Shown: one piece after another, positions 34,561 to 46,617 of the stretch
Numbering within the stretch: the stretch's first letter is position 1
Layout of the letters: every line of letters begins with the position of its first letter
From: Agrostemma githago
Lineage: Eukaryota > Streptophyta > Magnoliopsida > Caryophyllales > Caryophyllaceae
Reading direction: 5' to 3'
DNA: 64,000 nucleotides
Assembly: GCA_958450325.1 (NCBI GenBank)
Contig: OY288261.1
Coordinates: forward strand, 15,303,277-15,367,276
The notes under the pieces: model-generated
Database searches by the model: none
What the model was told of the DNA's origin: nothing
What the model saw: only the letters and a program-made list of their open reading frames with translations
Program-made: the position numbers and the translations under genes

Positions 34561-34661
34561 GCTAGATTTCTTAAGAGGATAAAGAGACTTTCTTTTGCCT
34601 TAAGGGAAATAAAGAGATTTTCTTGTGATGGGATTATGAAGAAATCAAGGGCAAAGGGAGG

Positions 34662-34671
34662 CTATATATAG
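34662..34671 (-). promoter_or_regulatory. TATA box of the antisense gene
   Basis: CTATATATAG about 100 bases upstream of the antisense ATG at 34560, followed on the minus strand by a pyrimidine-rich leader. Conserved at 16488-16497 in the truncated copy. Confidence 0.65.
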
Positions 34672-35228
34672 CATTAGCCTTGCAAACCTCTTTCCATATC
34701 ACTTCTAGGAAAAGTTTCCTAATTCCAAAATGGAATTAACCCACAAGCCTAGTCCCGATACTAGCACGGAAATATTCATCCCGAACTTTCCTAATTTCTT
34801 TAGGAGTCAATTCTTTCAAAAATTCCAAATTGCCAAATTTCAAAAATTCGAGTTTTCAAAAATTCAAAAAAATCATTTTCCCCAGCACGAGTCATTTTAT
34901 TACCTACGTGTTGCATGCATTTTAGGTAACTTATACAGGTACGACTCAAGCAAAGACATGCAAGTCATCAAATCTCCCCAGCAGCATTTTCCAGGATAGC
35001 ACGGGATGGACCAACACACAGGCACACCCAGGGCTTACGCGACAAGCCCAAATTCCCCACGGAGTACAATCATCAAGCTCGGGTATGATTTCTGTCTTGT
35101 GGCTGGCGAGCCCTTCACGCGAGTCTAATGGACTATAAACGACCCGAACGGAAGTCTACCAGGTCTTAACGGGCTTGGTAGCTACTCTGACTTTCGCCCT
35201 GTCCAAGCCTCAGTCAGAGTGGGGGATC
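34672..35228 (+). other. 3' internal end of family A element with polypurine tract
   Basis: Non-coding. It contains a TTTCAAAAATTC-type low-complexity tract at 34810-34870 and ends GAGTGGGGGATC (35217-35228), the plus-strand primer tract touching the 3' LTR. Confidence 0.8.
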
Positions 35229-36922
35229 TGTAGACACCCGCATTTTGACTGCTAGGTGTCTATGGCAGTTTCCAAAAAACACCCGATGATGATCGGACGC
35301 TAACGTGTTTCTACGCGCTCGGATACGGGCTCAAATCCATTAGTTGCTGGCTAACGCACTTACGGAGTACAAATCTCACAAAATCAACCTCGAATCCAGG
35401 CCCAGTGGGTCGTTTCTAGTCAAACAAGACTAATTTGGGCCAAAACCGACACCGGAAATAAAATCGACTTTTAGCGATTGGGTCAACCCCGGTCAAAGTC
35501 GTTTCCGAGACTCACGAAACAGCCTCTCACATCATCAAAAGTTCAAGTCAAACACAAAACCCATCAAACATCCAAAGTCAAGGTCGAATAGACTGACCCG
35601 CGCAACCCAACTGGGCCACTCGATCGAGTGACCTACCCACTCGGTCGAGTGGACCTATTTTGAGCCCGACGGCAGGCGTAACGGGCCACTCAACCGAGTT
35701 AGCCACCTACTCGGTCGAGTAGCCCTAAACCGGGTGCCCTATCTTTTCCTATATAAGCAACCCCCATGCACACATCTTGAACAACTTTTTTGGACAACCC
35801 TAATCTCACACACACAACCCTAAGCAAACCATAAGCAATTCTACACTAGCAAACCCTAAACCTAGTTTTAGGAATCGAACCCGAGCCACCATAATTCAAC
35901 CTTCATACACCTCGAAACTCTTGTGTTAAAGCCACGGTTACGAGTTCGATCCGAGACAAGAGCATGTAGGTTGAGGGTGTCAAAACCCTTTCTTTTCTCC
36001 TTCTCTTCTCGTCGTCTTCTTCTCTTTTTCGTCCTTTAGTTTCGTTTATTTATTTATTTATTTTGTTCATTGCATCATAATACTATTAATATCAAAGCAT
36101 TAAAATACTTATTGATTTGTGTCGAATGTGAGTGATGGTGGGAAAACCGCATATACAAGTGTACTGCACACGCGTCGTCGGTCGCTTATCCCATCACCCC
36201 GATCGTTTGATTATTGAAATAAGTTAACTTAAACAATAATCCTATTTATTTTGTTTTCATCATTATTCGAGTCACATATTTACGTCAATTTTCAAAACAA
36301 ACATTGTATTTTAATAAGGGTCAAAACCCGTTGACACGGATCCGACATCACAATCCCTAGGGATTTATTTCGATGTCGGAAAAGTCGAGGGAATCAAGTC
36401 CTTTAATTCAAGCAAAGAGTTGATTCCCTAGATTCGATACCAATTTCATAATTGGATGTCGAATCTAGCAATCTAGTCACATAAATAAATTAACGCGATT
36501 TATCCATATCGCGCTAATTAATTTAAGACGACTAAAATTAATTTATTTTCTTTTATTTTCACACTAGTATTCCATATCGATTCGATAATCGAATATGGGA
36601 TACTACGAGTATTCAAATTTAGAATCGAATATAAATCCCGCAATATTTATATCCGATTCAACAAAATCGACAATTTATAAAATCTGAGTCGAACATAAAT
36701 TGTGCAATATTTATGTTCGGCTTGGTAGAATCGCCGAATTATCAAAAATCAAAAGTAATTTCAAAATCAATAATAAAATTGCAAGCGAACTTGGTTCGTA
36801 CAGGTGCCACTCGACCGAGTGCCTTAGTCACTCGATCGAGTGACATCACAAAATCGAGTCAGAATGTCTCTTTCGACCTCTACTCAGTCGAGTCTCATAG
36901 TGACTCGATCGCGTAGCAACGT
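35229..36922 (+). repeat. 3' LTR of family A element, left part
   Basis: Starts TGTAGACACCC and is nearly identical to the 5' LTR, with dyads at 35615-35722 and TATATAAG at 35750-35757. It is split after AACGT (36918-36922) by the Athila-like element. Confidence 0.95.
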
Positions 36923-38543
36923 TGATGGTAGAGGATTGTCGTGGGTCCTAACCGTCAATATTAAACCGACTATTCCTAGTGGGTAGCTAGGGCAAGTAGG
37001 GTCGATATCCACGGGGACGGTAGAGTAAGGTCTAGACTAGGTCCACTAAAAACTAGGCTAAGTCACACAAACGAACACAAAGGGAGCGATAAATGGTGAA
37101 CTATGGTGGTGGAAGAGGTATGACTAAGCTAGTGATGAACTAGACTAAAACGAAGCTAAACAATACTAAAAAGACGATGACTAACTAAGACGATGGATCG
37201 AATATGGAAAGGAAGTGGGGTAGGTCGGGTTCATAAGAGTAGAAGGGTGATTTGGGTGATCAAGGGTGTAGGCGCCTCCTAATTGCTAGAGTCGGTCCGG
37301 GCTCTCGCAACTTAGACCGATGTCAAGATGGGTCCGGGCTCTCGCAACTTAGACCCTAGTCGGCACTCTCGTGACTATGACTATTCTCAACATGCTCACA
37401 CAATAGACAAGCAATGGGAAGATGCACACAAGCATGGGAAGCATGGCCACTACAACTCACACAAGCATAACATCAAACACATAGAGTGCCTAAAATGAGT
37501 CTAACAACAAAGATGAAACCTTTACCCCTAATCAACCCTAATCACCCATAATCTACCCTTAATCCCCCTACTAACCCCACAAGATTACTACTCACTCATT
37601 ATCAATGAAAAACTAACCATCATAAGAGAAAACAAACTCTCAATCCAAACATTCATAATGAACAATAACAATAACAATAAACAAAATATAAAGATTCAAA
37701 ACTTGATTAACAAACTAAGTACAAGAGTAAATAAGAGAAGAAGATTATACCAACAAACAATGGATGAAAAAGAAGAGAACTTGTATTAATGAGAAACCCA
37801 AATACAATCCCAAGGTTGTCAATCTTGGAACAATCTTCAAGAATCCCTTAATCCAAGAACTAATTACTCTAGATTAACTAAGAATTAACTAAGATTAAAG
37901 AGAGATTAAGATTAATGTGTGAGAGTAAATCTAGGGTTTTGGAGGCTTAAACTAATCTAGGGTAACATAATCCCCCTTAGAATTACAAGAAGGGAGTATA
38001 TATATGGGTACAAGAATGAAGGAGAAGAAAAGAAGAAATGCGGGTGAGCTGTAGCCCATCCCGACCGGGACGGATCATCCCGATCGGGAAGGGTTCTTCC
38101 ATCCCGATCGGGAAGGGCTCAACCCGACCGGGAAGGACCCACAGTGGCGCTTCTAAATGTGCCTCCCTTCCCGATCGGGAAGGCTATTATCCCGACCGGG
38201 AAGGGTCTTGTATGCCTTCAATAAGAGCTCCAGGGTCCCTCCTTGTATCTTATGGTCTTCCCGTCGATTCTCGGGACTCGGGATCGGGTCACGAAGGCTC
38301 GGGATTGGGACCCAAGGTCTCGGGGTCGATTCCAAGGCCTCGAGTCATCGTTCCTTTATCTCGTTGGCTCCAAAATGTGTATGTATTGAGTCGGAATCAC
38401 ACCAACTCTTCCAAATCGGGCTCGGGAACCTGAAACGGACTAAAGGAAGCATAAGAAGCCCAGGAATCGCTCCCAAGGAGCGATTCCACAAGGAAAAAGG
38501 GACCAAAACACTACGAAATAGGCACTACAAATGACACTTATCA
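36923..38543 (-). repeat. 3' LTR (minus orientation) of the Athila-type element
   Basis: Nearly identical to 44990-46612. It has a TATATATA box at 37997-38004 and, on the minus strand, an AAAACCCTAG leader motif near 37930. The first 12-15 bases at the 36923 end differ from the other copy. Confidence 0.93.
38059..38204. repeat. CCCGATCGGG-type dyad array in Athila-type LTR
   Basis: Six dyads (TCCCGATCGGGA and CCCGACCGGG variants) in pairs. They are duplicated at 46125-46272 in the other LTR, with a further degenerate internal array at 41056-41246. Confidence 0.9.
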
Positions 38544-38544
38544 A

Positions 38545-38559
38545 CTCCCCCACACTTAA
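38545..38559 (-). other. Polypurine tract of the Athila-type element
   Basis: The minus strand reads TTAAGTGTGGGGGAG one base from the LTR, the usual Athila-type plus-strand primer. A second copy of the motif is at 40284-40299. Confidence 0.8.
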
Positions 38560-41500
38560 CCCTTACTCGCCCTCGAGTAAGCACAAACTAACTACTAAAG
38601 TAGCCGAATGGGTATTAGCGCACCCTACGCCCCTTCAACTCACGCGAGTGCACTTAGAGGACAAGTACATTCCGCAAGGCAAGTTGGGTCTTGCAACAAA
38701 ACTGTGGATGCAACCGGACACAAAACACAAAAACAAACAAACACACAAACAAACACATAATCGGTTGCACCCAAAACAAAAGAAATACCGCTTCCCTCTA
38801 AAAGCGGTGAAAGAAGCACCGGTTTAGGACTCGAGGTAGGTGACAACGTTCCAAAGCTAGCAATACAAACCAAGGTGAACTAAACCCTAATAGTATGACG
38901 ATCAAGCAATAAAAACGTTGGTAACTTACCTAGGTCCTCCTAACTTTCTAAAAACGTACTACGGGACGATCGGCGGAGTGGGAAGTGATGATCCACGGTT
39001 TTAGTCGACACTGTAGGTAAGTGAGACCCCGCCCCCTTTAGCGTGAGCCAAGAGGGTCGTCCCGTGTCCAAAACCGCCTAACTAGTCCATGTAAAAAGGT
39101 GGAAATATGCAAAATGAGGGAAGACCGACTAATGCCGCTATCATCCTTCCTAGGGACTCGGTCCTTTGGTAGGCTCTTCACGGCAAAAGTCGGAAAAAGG
39201 CTTATTTTTGTGGGGATTTCTTTTTGTGAGACGGGTTATCTTTTGGCATTTTCTTCCTTTTCGACATTTTGATTTGTTTGTTGCCATGCCATTTCTTTTT
39301 CTTCTTTTCTATTTTCTTTTTGGCTTTTGTGCCTTTTCTTTTTCTTCATTCTTTTCTTTCTTTCATTTTTTTTTTCTTTCTTTTCTTTGCCCTTTTTGGC
39401 AAGATTTGGCATTTTTGGCAATTCGATGCGTAACAAGAAAGAGAGAATCAACAATTTGCATTTTATTGTGTGGAGATGTGTGAGAGATAGGTAAATGGGT
39501 AAGTCGGGGAGCGTCCTTCCCTTCAAACCCACAAAAAGTGGAGAACTTGGACTAATCAAGCAATCCTAAACACAGTCACCTAGGGGACGAGACTCGGTAA
39601 CCAAGGCCTTTTCACACCGTGGGTGGTCATAATGGTCAAAATGCAAATCCCGCAGTAAATCCCTAGTAAGCTAGGTGGACTCAAGGTAAAGGACCAACGA
39701 AATCATTGATTTAGGGTCATTCTACTAGATTAAAGTCCAAGACTCGATTTATACAACTAGGAAAGGAAAGTAGCTACTCACACACTAGCCTCTAAACCGG
39801 GTTTTCGAAAACCATTTACACACAAGACACACAACACAACACAAAATGAAGACATGACGAAAACAAAAGGAAAAGGAACAAAAGCAACAAAAACAAAACA
39901 AGGCAAAACAAAACACATAGACAAAACAACCACCACCCCTATATTCCATACAAGCCACCAAATCATCCACCATTATGCACAAAGCTCCATCCGAGCACAC
40001 CTCAACACAACCTTCTCCAAACATCACAAGGAATAAAGGAGAAAAAGGGATAAGGTGTTACCGGAAGTCTTTAGAGCTTTCCAAAGTCATTGGCGATTAA
40101 AGCAACCTATAAGAACAATGGGAGGCAAAACACGCACACAAAACAAATGTACGACACAAAGACACAAAATGAAAACACAAAAGAGAAAATCTTTTTGATT
40201 TTTGTGAAAATTTTTCAAATTTTTAGGATTTTTAAAGGTTTTTCGAAAAACTATGAAAATAAAACTACTACGATAGAATATCGCTCCCCCACACTTAAAT
40301 CGAGCAATGTCCTCATATGCTCAATCGTAGTGTGCGGAGAGACAAAAAAAAGAAAATAAACTACAAAAATAAAGCTAAAATTTAAAACAAAGTGGAGAAA
40401 AAGGTAGAAGGTGTCCGGCCGGGGTGTAGTCAAGTCACCATGGGCCGAGACGAGAAAAAGATATGGAATGGGGAAGAAAAATAAAAAGAAAGAAATAAAA
40501 GGAAATGGGAGGGGAGGGCTAGGTGTAATCAAGTCACCTAGCCCGGATTCCGTCCAAATCCGACTAACTTCTAACAAGGGGTGAAAATCTTGTACATGGA
40601 CTAATCGATTGACTCGCGACGTAATCACGTCGTCGGGAGTCGAGAGCAACCAAACTATGGCCTCGAAGGCCCCTAGATACCGAGACTCAAGGGAAGGGGG
40701 CAAACAATGAAAAAGAAGCGATAAAAAGACGGGAAAGTAAGGATAGTTACCCAAACCGAGCGGCTAGTAACTCACTTGCTCCATCGTCTCGTTGATCATT
40801 AGAGGCTCGTCGCTTGTTTTCTCGGTTGCCATCTCGCTTCACACTTGAAGGGAACTCACGGTATAGGTAGTAATGGTAGGGGTGGGATTTGATGTGAGAG
40901 TCGGTGTAAAGCGGATAGGAAATGGAGTGAGGGCATGACAATGAAGTACATGGGGCATATGATAAGGCTAGGGTAGTTAGGGAGGTTGGGAGGGGGCATA
41001 AAACGGTTGGGTGGACTCGATTTGCGAAGAAGAATCACAAAGGGGAAGCGGAGGACCTTCCCGGTCGGGAAGGTTGTTCCCGATCGAGTTTGCTCACCCG
41101 TCCCGGTCGGAACGCCCTCATCCCGGTCGGGACGAGCCCACAGGAAGCTCGAAATGTGGTGCGCCCTTCCCGATCGGGAAGGCACCCTTCCCGGTCGGGA
41201 AGCCTTACCCTTCCCGGTCGGGACGCCTCATCCCGGCCGAGATGGGTCTTCTTCGACTCCACGATCCCAAAAAATTGTTCCAAATTTCAAAAACCCGATC
41301 CTCGTGCCTATAACCCAAGGTATACCATAGCCAATCCTCTCTAGGAGCGTTCTCACTTCACCTATCAAACAATACTCAAACACACATCAAACTCTCTCCC
41401 TCACAACGCTCATCAATCAATCCAAATAACAAGAATTCACAAAAATCCAACAAATTACAAGAAAGAGATATATACAATGAGACGGTTCTTGTGGAACTCC

Positions 41501-41607
41501 GTCAAACCAAGGTGGTGCTTTCTTCAATCTTTTTCAACAACCTTGAACACTTCCATCTCCATCAAGGGCACGTAAGAACAAGTCAAAGGCCCTTGAGAAG
41601 TCTTCAA
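38560..41607. other. Non-coding 3' internal region of the Athila-type element
   Basis: Occupies the place of pol and the extra ORF of full Athila elements. It holds a pyrimidine-rich stretch on the plus strand (39230-39400), the second polypurine-like motif, and CCCGGTCGGG dyads at 41056-41246. No RT, RNase H, IN or envelope-like domain was found in any frame. Confidence 0.75.
40284..40299 (-). other. Second, internal polypurine-like tract
   Basis: The minus strand reads TTTAAGTGTGGGGGAG, matching the terminal tract. The GAGCATATGAGGACATTG context just upstream resembles the usual end of an Athila coding region. It may be a relic of an ancestral pol/LTR boundary or a central priming site. 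Confidence 0.6.
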
Positions 41608-44600
41608 TCAAGGTCGTAATGTAACCGACCACATCCCAAGGCTCCTTATGGCCTTGCCTTGACGTTCCGGGGCATCCCTTTCTTCCAAGCTCAAAGGCTT
41701 GAACTTGTACTTTTTGTCCTTGGGGATATACCCAAACGTCCACCGGTTCTCATGCGGCCCCAAGGGAGGCTCATCTTCTTCCTTGTCATTGCACTTCAAA
41801 TTTTCATCAAGCCCATGAGATGGGCGCTCATCTTCCTCACTCTCGGAGTCATCATCATCAAGTACATAAGAGTACTTCTTCAAGCTTTGTTCCGGTTCAC
41901 CCCCTAGATCGATGTCTTTCTTGGTTTGGATCATATTGCATGTCTCATCGCTAGTAGGCGAGGTGTTGCCTTGGAGGTCAAACACTATCTTCTCCTCGCC
42001 TAACTCAAATGTGATCCTACCGTTCTTCACATCGATCATGGCACCCGCGGTGTGTAGAAATGGGCGCACAAGAATAATGGGAGTGTTGGCATCCTCCGGC
42101 ATGTCGAGCACAACGAAGTCGACCGGAATGAAGTATTTCCCCACTCGTACCGGTACGTCCTCTAACATTCCTAGTGGTCGATTGAATGATTTATCGGCCA
42201 TTTGGAGGGTGAGGGACGTACATTTCAATTCCTTCATTCCGAGTCGGCAACAAATAGAATAGGGGATGATGCTCACACTCGCGCCCAAGTCACATAATGC
42301 ATTCTTAATCAAGAAGTTGCCTATGGTGCAAGGGATCGAAAAACTACCCGGATCCTTCAACTTCGGAAGCGTGGAACCTTGTATGAGCTCGCTCACCACC
42401 CTCGTGAACGCTACGGTCTCTTCCTTGTCGACGGATCTCTTCCTAGCTAGGATTTCTCTCATAAATCTTCCATATGCCGGGATTTGGGTAAGTAGTTCGG
42501 TGAACGGGACGCTAACATCCAATTTCTTCACAATACTAAGGAACTTGTCGTAATGAGTGTCCACATTAGTCTTCATTTGCCTCGATGGGTAAGGCAACTT
42601 GACTTGGTACTCGTTTTGATCAATCGGGGTGGACTCTTCAAAGGACACTTTCCTTTTTCCCTTGTCTTTCTCTTGAAGAGGGGGAGGGTTGTCTTCTTGG
42701 GGTTTCTCGGCCTCCCATAAGACTTGCTCCTCAATAGGAATGTCAAAGCTTGCATTATCTTGAGAGGGGGGTATGACTTCTTGTCTTGGTTCTTGCTCAC
42801 TAGGTGAAAAGGGGGGTTCATAGGATGTACCACTCCTCGTAGTAATAGCATTTACATGCTCAAATTTTGGTGTTTCGCCTTGAGGAGGTAGTTGCCCCTT
42901 TTGTCTTGTAGAGATCTCCGAAGCAAGTTGAGATATTCGGGTTTCCATCGACTTCGCATGAGCATCTCTTGCTTGGTTGTCCTTTTGAACGTAAGCAAAG
43001 AAGTCTTGTTGATTTCTTGCCATCTCTTGATTACTCCTTTGCATATCCATCATATACTTTTGTACGTCGAAATCCCGTGGTGGAGATGATGGATTATGTG
43101 GAGTATCGTTGAGGGCTAACGGAGTACCATAGTCATGGATAGGAGACCGACTCCTAGGCTTGCTTTGTTGTTGATGACTTTGATTTGCTTGTTGTTGATG
43201 GTTCCCTTATAACCCATGAGAATTGCCTTGATTAAGGCCTTGATTGTGGTTTTGTTGTTGTTGAAAGTTCCGGTTTCCTTGGAAATTTTGGTTTCCTTGG
43301 AAACCACCTTGATTGAAGTTCCCTTGTTGGAACCCTTGCTTGTTGTTGAAGTTACCTTGGTTATTTTGCTTGAAGTTGTTAAAGGGTCTTTGGTTACCCA
43401 CATAACCTTGGTAACTTTCATTGTTGTCCCGTAAAGGAGGTGGAACATAGGGACGATGTTGTTGTTGATGTTGAAAGGCTTGTTGTTGAGGGACTTGATT
43501 GGAAGCTTGGTATTGATTTGAGTAGGAGGCACCTTGCTTGAACGCTTGAAAGGCGTTCACTTGCTCAATACTCCCTCAACAATGCATAGGATCATGACCA
43601 ACGATTCCACAAGTATCACACATTCCAAAATAAGGCAAAGGAGGTGCAAACTCCAAAGCATTTACATCATGGATCGAGTGTTGGTTGGAGGAACTAGCGC
43701 TTTGAACTTGGTTGAGGTGGCTTTGGAGCTTTTTGTCAATGGTCTCCATGTGAGTTCTTAGTTGAGCCCCAAGATCAATGCTCAATTGTGTAATGGCATC
43801 AACCTCATGCCTACCTCCCCGATTTGCCTTCCTAGGCCTTGAGTATTGTGAGTTATGCACCGCCATCTCTTCAATCCTTGACCAAGTTTGGTCATCCTCC
43901 ACTTCGGTAAACCTACCGTTAGATCCCATATTGAGTATGGCCCTCGAGTCTTCATATAGCCCATTCTAAAATTGTTGTACGAGGAACCATTGTGATAAGC
44001 CATGGTGTGGACAAGAATGGATCAAGGCTTTGAATCTTTCCCACGATTCGTAGAGGCTTTCATCATCGCGTTGTTGGAAACCCGTGATAGAGGCTCTCAA
44101 TAGATTTGTCTTCTCCGGGGGATAGAATTGTTGGTAGAAGGCTAAGGCTAGCTTCTTCCAAGTGTCAATGCCAAGTCTTGCTTTGTCCAACCCCTTGAAC
44201 CATTGCTTCGCTTTACCGATAATAGAGAAAGGAAATAATACCCACCGGATTTGGTCTTGAGTTATTCCCGTTTGTGAAATAGCGTCACAATAATCCGAAA
44301 AGGTTTCCATGTGTTGATGAGGATCTTCGGTTGGTAACCCACTAAATTGACTTCTCTCGACCAATTGGATAAATTGCGTTTTCGCCACAAAATTCCCGGT
44401 ATATGCCTCCGGTAGAGTGGATGGACCCGGCAAAACGTCTTCCGTAAAGGTTGAGTGAGAAGAGAACTTACGCATGATTGGATATAAGGGAGACGATGGT
44501 AGTGTAGACGGTGTTGATGTAGAAGAGGAGGGGGAACTAGGAGAAGAATCACCGAAGGGATTGATGAAGGTCCCTCCGGCCGTCTCTCGAGGTGAAATGC

Positions 44601-44751
44601 TCAAGTCGGCTCCTTGGGCTTGCCCTTGATGAGTGGTGCTTGCACTTGGTTGAGAGGTCCTAACCCGATTAATCGTCCGTTGGCGAAAGGCTCGAAAGAG
44701 TCTCTCCGGCTCTGGATTAAAGAGATAGAGGTCGCTTCCCCTCCTAGGCAT
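41608..44751 (-). pseudogene. Athila-type Gag-protease with three in-frame stops
   Basis: One minus-strand frame of 1048 codons starts MPRRGSDLYLFNPEPERLF at 44751. Gag core: WVLFPFSIIGKAKQWFKGL and FYQQFYPPEKTNLLRASI. The CCHC knuckle CDTCGIVGHDPMHC lies near 43620-43580. A glutamine/asparagine-rich linker follows (43560-43210). The Athila protease region has ALCDLGASVSIIPYSICCRL and ends near ITFELGEEKIVFDL. Stops occur at 43966-43968 (TAG), 43576-43578 (TGA) and 43207-43209 (TAA) with no frameshift. The tail is acidic. Gag would package RNA; with these stops this copy can make only fragments, so its spread presumably relied on proteins supplied by other copies. Confidence 0.9.
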
Positions 44752-44968
44752 ACACTACACACTAGAACAAACGTAAGAACACCTAGTGCTTTATGGGCAC
44801 TAGGCAACGACAATAGCAAACACAACTAGAGACAAAGAGAAAAAAAAGGAGAGAATAAAACTAAGGAAAGAAGAAAAATCTAGAGAATATTCACAAGAGA
44901 AGATGGGAGAACACAAAGAAGGGTAACTAAGTCTAGAAATAAGCAAACTAAGTCTAAACAATGCACCG

Positions 44969-44986
44969 TCCCCGGCAACGGCGCCA
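44969..44986 (-). other. Primer binding site, tRNA-Asp type
   Basis: The minus strand reads TGGCGCCGTTGCCGGGGA, the Athila-lineage PBS, three bases from the LTR at 44990. Confidence 0.92.
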
Positions 44987-44989
44987 AAT

Positions 44990-46612
44990 TGATGGTTGGC
45001 TTTGTCGTGGGTCCTAACCGTCAATATTAAACCGACTATTCCTAGTGGGTAGCTAGGGCAAGTAGGGTCGATATCCACGGGGACGGTAGAGTAAGGTCTA
45101 GACTAGGTCCACTAAAAACTAGGCTAAGTCACACAAACGAACACAAAGGGAGCGATAAATGGTGAACTATGGTGGTGGAAGAGGTATGACTAAGCTAGTG
45201 ATGAACTAGACTAAAACGAAGCTAAACAATACTAAAAAGACGATGACTAACTAAGACGATGGATCGAATATGGAAAGGAAGTGGGGTAGGTCGGGTTCAT
45301 AAGAGTAGAAGGGTGATTTGGGTGATCAAGGGTGTAGGCGCCTCCTAATTGCTAGAGTCGGTCCGGGCTCTCGCAACTTAGACCGATGTCAAGATGGGTC
45401 CGGGCTCTCGCAACTTAGACCCTAGTCGGCACTCTCGTGACTATGACTATTCTCAACATGCTCACACAATAGACAAGCAATGGGAAGATGCACACAAGCA
45501 TGGGAAGCATGGCCACTACAACTCACACAAGCATAACATCAAACACATAGAGTGCCTAAAATGAGTCTAACAACAAAGATGAAACCTTTACCCCTAATCA
45601 ACCCTAATCACCCATAATCTACCCTTAATCCCCCTACTAACCCCACAAGATTACTACTCACTCATTATCAATGAAAAACTAACCATCATAAGAGAAAACA
45701 AACTCTCAATCCAAACATTCATAATGAACAATAACAATAACAATAAACAAAATATAAAGATTCAAAACTTGATTAACAAACTAAGAACAAGAGTAAATAA
45801 GAGAAGAAGATTATACCAACAAACAATGGATGAAAAAGAAGAGAACTTGTATTAATGAGAAACCCAAATACAATCCCAAGGTTGTCAATCTTGGAACAAT
45901 CTTCAAGAATCCCTTAATCCAAGAACTAATTACTCTAGATTAACTAAGAATTAACTAAGATTAAAGAGAGATTAAGATTAATGTGTGAGAGTAAATCTAG
46001 GGTTTTGGAGGCTTAAACTAATCTAGGGTAACATAATCCCCCTTAGAATTACAAGAAGGGAGTATATATATGGGTACAAGAATGAAGGAGAAGAAAAGAA
46101 GAAATGCGGGTGAGCTGTAGCCCATCCCGACCGGGACGGACGATCATCCCGATCGGGAAGGGTTCTGCCATCCCGATCGGGAAGGGCTCAACCCGACCGG
46201 GAAGGACCCACAGTGGCGCTTCTAAATGTGCCTCCCTTCCCGATCGGGAAGGCTATTATCCCGACCGGGAAGGGTCTTGTATGCCTTCAATAAGAGCTCT
46301 AGGGTTCCTCCTTGTATCTTATGGGCTTCCCGTCGATTCTCGGGACTCGGGATCGGGTCACGAAGGCTCGGGATTGGGACCCAAGGTCTCGGGGTCGATT
46401 CCAAGGCCTCGAGTCATCGTTCCTTTATCTCGTTGGCTCCAAAATGTGTATGTATTGAGTCGGAATCACACCAACTCTTCCAAATCGGGCTCGGGAACCT
46501 GAAACGGACTAAAGGAAGAATAAGAAGCCCATGAATCGCTCCCAAGGAGCGATTCCACAAGGAAAAAGGGACCAAAACACTACGAAATAGGCACTACAAA
46601 TGACACTTATCA
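44990..46612 (-). repeat. 5' LTR (minus orientation) of the Athila-type element
   Basis: 1623 bp, TGATGGTTGG..CACTTATCA, next to the PBS. Dyad array at 46125-46272; TATATATA near 46066. It ends at 46612, with AACGT following. Confidence 0.93.
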
Positions 46613-46617
46613 AACGT

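Larger units (their letters stand above)
36923..46612 (-). mobile_element. Non-autonomous Athila-type gypsy element carrying only gag-protease (TR-GAG-like)
   Basis: Two LTRs of about 1.62 kb with TGAT..ATCA termini are flanked by AACGT at 36918-36922 and 46613-46617. On the minus strand the order is LTR, tRNA-Asp PBS, gag-PR, a 3 kb non-coding region, polypurine tract, LTR. No RT, RNase H or integrase is present in the 6.4 kb interior, so it depends on enzymes from elsewhere. The LTRs differ at roughly a dozen sites by eye. Confidence 0.92.

Noticed and set aside
40251..40754. 167-codon minus-strand ORF as an Athila envelope-like gene
   Set aside because: It spans the inner polypurine motif and a pyrimidine-rich stretch; hydrophobicity follows composition; no recognised domain or conserved start.
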